Shown piece after piece: positions 61,165 through 64,000 of a stretch of 64,000 bases of DNA. Position 1 is the first letter of the stretch. Each line of letters starts with the position of its first letter. The DNA comes from Micrococcales bacterium. GTDB taxonomy: Bacteria; Actinomycetota; Actinomycetes; Actinomycetales; Microbacteriaceae. The position numbers and the translations under genes are program-made. The notes under the pieces were generated by a model that was not told the DNA's origin, did not search any database, and was given only the letters and a program-made list of their open reading frames with translations. The stretch is from positions 62,001-126,000 of the forward strand of contig JAFKIY010000005.1 in the NCBI GenBank assembly GCA_017306245.1. The letters run 5' to 3'.

Positions 61165-62988
61165 CTAAACGAGGAGTTGGTGCTGGGCCAGCTCCTTGTA
61201 GAGAGGTGTTGTGGTGATGAGATCGGAGTGGGTTCCGACACCAACCACCTGCCCGTGGTCGAGCACGACGATCTGGTCCGAGTCGACGACCGTCGACAGC
61301 CGGTGCGCGATCACGATGAGCGTGCGGTTCTCGGCGACGGCGTCGATCGCTTTGCGCAGCAGTTGCTCGTTGAGCCCGTCGAGGCTCGAGGTGGATTCGT
61401 CGAGCAGCAGGATGGGCGGCGCCGCGAGCAGGGCCCGCGCGATCGCGAGCCGCTGGCGCTCGCCGCCGGAAAGCATAACACCGTCTTCGCCGACGGGCGC
61501 ATCCAGCCCGAGCGGGTTGCGCTCCAGCACCTCGGTGAGATTCACGGCGTGAAGAACATCCACGCACTGCTCGTCCGTCGCGTCCGGCGTCGCGAGGGTG
61601 AGGTTCTGCCGAATGCTGCCGGCGAGCACGGGCGCGTCCTGTTCGACGTAGCCAATTTGCGACCGCAACCCCTCACGGTCGAGGCTCCGGATGTCCACCC
61701 CGCCGAGGCGGACGATACCGGAATCCGGGTCGTAGAAGCGTTCGATGAGGGCCAGGATGGTGCTCTTGCCCGCGCCGGATGGCCCGACAAGCGCGGTGCG
61801 CTTGCCGCGGACGGCCTCGAATGTCACACCCTTGAGGACTGTCCCGCTCCCGTCGACACCGGCTTCGCCCTCCTCCGGGAGCGGCGCCGCGTACCCAAAA
61901 GACACTCCGTCGAAACTGATGGCAGCATCCGATGCGACCGACGACGCAGACTCGACGGCCGCATCAGCCTCGCCCTCCGCGGGCAGGTCGATGATCTCCT
62001 GGATGCGCCCGAGCGCGCCGAGCGCGGCGTTGACCGAGGTGACGGCACCAAACGCCTGCCCGAGCGGCATGATCATGAGGAACAGGAACAGGATGAACGC
62101 GACGAGCGACGCGACGGTGATGGCCCCGCTCGCAACCCGGAATCCGCCGACGCCGAGAACGACGAGGAATGACACCTGCATCGCGATGCCGGCGACCGGC
62201 ACGACGAGAGCAGAAATCTTCGCGACCCTGATTCCCATCTTCCACGCACCGACCGCGTCCTCTTCGACGGCGGCGACTTCGCGATCGGTCGCGTTCGCGG
62301 CACGCACGGTGCGGATGGCGCTGATCGCGCGCTCCACCGACGCCGCGAGGTCGCCGACGCGGGCCTGGGCTTTTTGGCTCGCGACCCGGATGCGCGCGGA
62401 CAGCAGCGTCACGGTCACGACGGAGATCGCGATCACGAGCACGGTGAGCCCGAGAAGTACGGGGTCGATGATGAGCATCGCCACGAGCGCCCCGATGAAC
62501 GTGAGCGAACCGCCGATCGCTTCGACGAGCCCCTGGGTGAGGACCGCGTGGAGGAGGGTCGTGTCGCTGCCGACGCGCGAGACGAGGTCCCCGGTGCGGC
62601 GAGTATCGAATTCGCTGATCGGCAGGTGCAGCATCCGGCCGACGAGGCGTTTGCGGCTGGAGAGCACGACGCCCTCGCCGGTGCGCTGCAGCAAGTAGTG
62701 CCGGTAGCCGGAAATGAGCCCGGTCGCGACGACGAGCCCGACCAGGATCCACACGAGCGCGCCGAGTCCCGTGCCCTTTTCGACGACCGTGATGACCTGA
62801 CTGACCAGCAGCGGCTGCGCGAGCGAGGCCGCCGCGCCGAGGATGCTGAGCACGGTGACAAACGCGAGCACCTTCTTGTGCTCCATCAGGTACGGCATGA
62901 GCTGGCTGAACCGGGCGCGCGGCCCTGCGTCGCCAATCTCGCCGCGTCGCCGCATCATCCTGCGGCGGTCCTGTGCAGTTGTGCTCAT
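61165..62988 (-). CDS. ABC transporter, fused permease and ATP-binding protein (exporter type)
   Basis: A 607-aa half-transporter that would function as a homo- or heterodimer. Six membrane helices (residues about 30-310) are followed by the nucleotide-binding domain: Walker A ALVGPSGAGKSTILALIERF, Q loop SQIGYVEQDAPVL, signature VMLSGGERQRLAIARAL, Walker B PPILLLDESTSSLDG and the H loop IVIAHRLSTV. It belongs to the MsbA/MDR-like exporters. ATG 62988 is preferred for its GAGGAAG upstream. An in-frame ATG at 63027 would add 13 Glu/Lys-rich residues. Cargo unknown: lipid, peptide or drug. Confidence 0.92.
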   Translation of the reverse strand: MSTTAQDRRRMMRRRGEIGDAGPRARFSQLMPYLMEHKKVLAFVTVLSILGAAASLAQPLLVSQVITVVEKGTGLGALVWILVGLVVATGLISGYRHYLLQRTGEGVVLSSRKRLVGRMLHLPISEFDTRRTGDLVSRVGSDTTLLHAVLTQGLVEAIGGSLTFIGALVAMLIIDPVLLGLTVLVIAISVVTVTLLSARIRVASQKAQARVGDLAASVERAISAIRTVRAANATDREVAAVEEDAVGAWKMGIRVAKISALVVPVAGIAMQVSFLVVLGVGGFRVASGAITVASLVAFILFLFLMIMPLGQAFGAVTSVNAALGALGRIQEIIDLPAEGEADAAVESASSVASDAAISFDGVSFGYAAPLPEEGEAGVDGSGTVLKGVTFEAVRGKRTALVGPSGAGKSTILALIERFYDPDSGIVRLGGVDIRSLDREGLRSQIGYVEQDAPVLAGSIRQNLTLATPDATDEQCVDVLHAVNLTEVLERNPLGLDAPVGEDGVMLSGGERQRLAIARALLAAPPILLLDESTSSLDGLNEQLLRKAIDAVAENRTLIVIAHRLSTVVDSDQIVVLDHGQVVGVGTHSDLITTTPLYKELAQHQLLV

Positions 62989-63013
62989 GGGTGTCTTTTC
63001 TTCCTCGGTTTCC

Positions 63014-63115
63014 TTAGCGGCGTCCATACTTCTTGTGTACCGCCTGCCGGGTTATGCCGAGCGCGGTGGCGATCATCTGCCAGCGGTCTTCGAGTTGAAA
63101 ATTCAGGAAACGGCG
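63014..63115 (-). pseudogene. remnant of a small HTH protein gene
   Basis: Directly before the ABC gene the minus strand reads LEDRWQMIATALGITRQAVHKKYGRR and then TAA (split here: the HTH core is IATALGITRQAVHKKYG). This matches the C-terminal end of small actinobacterial helix-turn-helix proteins. Only 33 codons separate it from an upstream in-frame TGA and there is no start codon before the internal ATG, so the 5' part is missing or frame-shifted. An ATG with AGGAG at 63143 opens a different frame across it. Confidence 0.5.
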
Positions 63116-63149
63116 TCAGAACTTCCCCCGATCGCCGAAGCATCGTCTC

Positions 63150-64000
63150 CTAGCTCTTTTTGGCCCGGATCTGTGCCAGAACGTCGGACTGGGTCGCGCG
63201 GTCAATGCGATATCGCAACGCAGCCCACACGATGAACGGCGATATGGCGACAAGCAACCAGGACGGCACCATCGCCAGTTGGAATGACGTTGCCGCCGTT
63301 TGTTCGGTCAATGCCCCGTTGAAGCCGATCACGTCGAGCAGGACGCCGCCAAGAAACACGCTGAACGCAATGCCGAGCTTGTAGGAGAACGTGTACAGGC
63401 CGAAGTACAGGCCCTCCTGACGTCGGTCGGTCGCCAGTTGTCCGCTGTCCGCTGAGTCGGCGACCATCGAGAACGGGATGCTCATGAACGCACCATTTCC
63501 GATGCCGGCGAGCATGCTGAACGCGGCGAGCGTCCACAGCGAGCTGGGTGCGTCGAGCGGCAACCAGCCGAACCAGACGTGTGTCCACGGCATCCCGACG
63601 AAACCGATCAGCCCAACCACCATGCCCATCACGAGGACGGTGCGCTTTTCGAATCGTTTGGACAGGAAGACCCACAGGGGCTGAGACAGCACGGACATTC
63701 CCAGCAGTGCCAATCCGAGGATCCCCATTTGCGGCCCGTTCAGATGATAGGTGAACGTGTTCACGTGGGTGCCGATGGCGATCGTGATCTGAAAGGTGGT
63801 CTCGATGAGGAAGATCACAATCAGGATGGCGCGGAAGCTCTTATTCTTGAGTGCGCCCTTGATCTGGGTCCACAGGCGTGGCGCCTTGCCCTCCGTGGAA
63901 TCGCCGAAATCTTTTGGAATCATGAAGTAGGCGATGATGGCGATGATGAGCGTGATCACGGCGACCGCGATGCCGATCTTCGGGTATGCGGCCGGGTTGA
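63150..64000 (-). CDS. GPH/MelB-type sugar:cation symporter (5' end outside window)
   Basis: C-terminal 283 codons of a major-facilitator-type permease. The frame stays open to the right edge, so the start lies beyond it. Visible are about seven membrane helices and a central cytoplasmic loop (LWTQIKGALKNKSFRAILIV), then FLSKRFEKRTVLVMGM and the GPH-type segment GNGAFMSIPFSMVADSADSGQLATDRRQEGLYFGLYTFSYKLG, with the conserved DRRQEG..Y/F..K pattern (only parts of which are given contiguously in the family). Members import glycosides, pentosides or uronides with H+ or Na+. Substrate not assignable. Confidence 0.85.
   Translation of the reverse strand, partial: NPAAYPKIGIAVAVITLIIAIIAYFMIPKDFGDSTEGKAPRLWTQIKGALKNKSFRAILIVIFLIETTFQITIAIGTHVNTFTYHLNGPQMGILGLALLGMSVLSQPLWVFLSKRFEKRTVLVMGMVVGLIGFVGMPWTHVWFGWLPLDAPSSLWTLAAFSMLAGIGNGAFMSIPFSMVADSADSGQLATDRRQEGLYFGLYTFSYKLGIAFSVFLGGVLLDVIGFNGALTEQTAATSFQLAMVPSWLLVAISPFIVWAALRYRIDRATQSDVLAQIRAKKS

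Overview
The window is a G+C-rich actinobacterial chromosome segment, most likely from the Microbacteriaceae or a close Micrococcales relative. This rests on protein character, the many GTG starts, a 6C RNA, an actinobacterial small SRP RNA, a Lys/Ala-rich topoisomerase I tail, LAxTG-type wall sorting and many apparently leaderless genes (a TANNNT box exactly 6 nt before the start codon). No phage, insertion sequence, integrase, rRNA operon or CRISPR array is visible, and no stretch over 300 bases lacks a gene.

Layout. 1-1950: end of a pyruvate (or branched-chain 2-oxoacid) dehydrogenase operon (E1 beta, E2). 2005-4240: two tandem TDT/SLAC1-type anion transporters. 4268-7809: SRP RNA, then pta-ackA. 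7877-13004: dnaX-recR and lysC-asd. 13043-14527: malate:quinone oxidoreductase. 14658-17714: a three-gene sensory cassette (histidine kinase, a probable pseudokinase, and a LuxR-type response regulator broken by an in-frame TAG), followed by thymidine kinase and an SDR. 19294-23645: tRNA-Pro, a metallophosphoesterase and a class A penicillin-binding protein (minus strand), then a DUF4177 protein and RidA (plus strand). 23784-27236: acetyl-CoA synthetase, 6C RNA and LtrA. 27305-30364: a compact Tad/Flp-type cluster. 30434-36586: topA-tmk-holB and a secreted peptidase-like lipoprotein, followed by TetR, tRNA-Thr, a CAP-domain protein, a Gfo/Idh/MocA oxidoreductase, a D,D-carboxypeptidase, nicotinamidase and an Fsr-like MFS pump. 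43106-44335: a secreted leucine-rich-repeat wall protein.

44378-54583 is the main catabolic island, for 4-hydroxyphenylacetate degradation through homoprotocatechuate meta-cleavage. A minus-strand operon (hpaG, GntR regulator, DapA-type lyase, hpaE, hpaD) and a minus-strand IclR gene lie opposite plus-strand hpaC, hpaB and a succinate-semialdehyde dehydrogenase. HpaG is fused to a C-terminal RraA-like domain. A DapA/NAL-fold lyase sits where HpaI would be expected, and hpaF and hpaH are not seen. Together these genes would convert 4-hydroxyphenylacetate to pyruvate and succinate.

54599-64000 holds a flavodoxin with a divergent AraC regulator, an ECF sigma/anti-sigma pair divergent from a lipoprotein, a thiolase and SDR pair, a SpoU/TrmH RNA methyltransferase, an ABC exporter, a remnant of a small HTH gene and the C-terminal part of a GPH/MelB-type transporter.

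A recurrent feature is palindromic sequence. Long inverted repeats lie inside ackA (25-nt arms), between hpaE and hpaD (19-nt arms) and between the SpoU and ABC genes (20-nt arms). Short REP-like units lie inside dnaX, in frame, and at the 3' end of the flavodoxin gene. The copies in ackA, dnaX and the flavodoxin gene are translated, so repeat sequence appears to have been taken into proteins.
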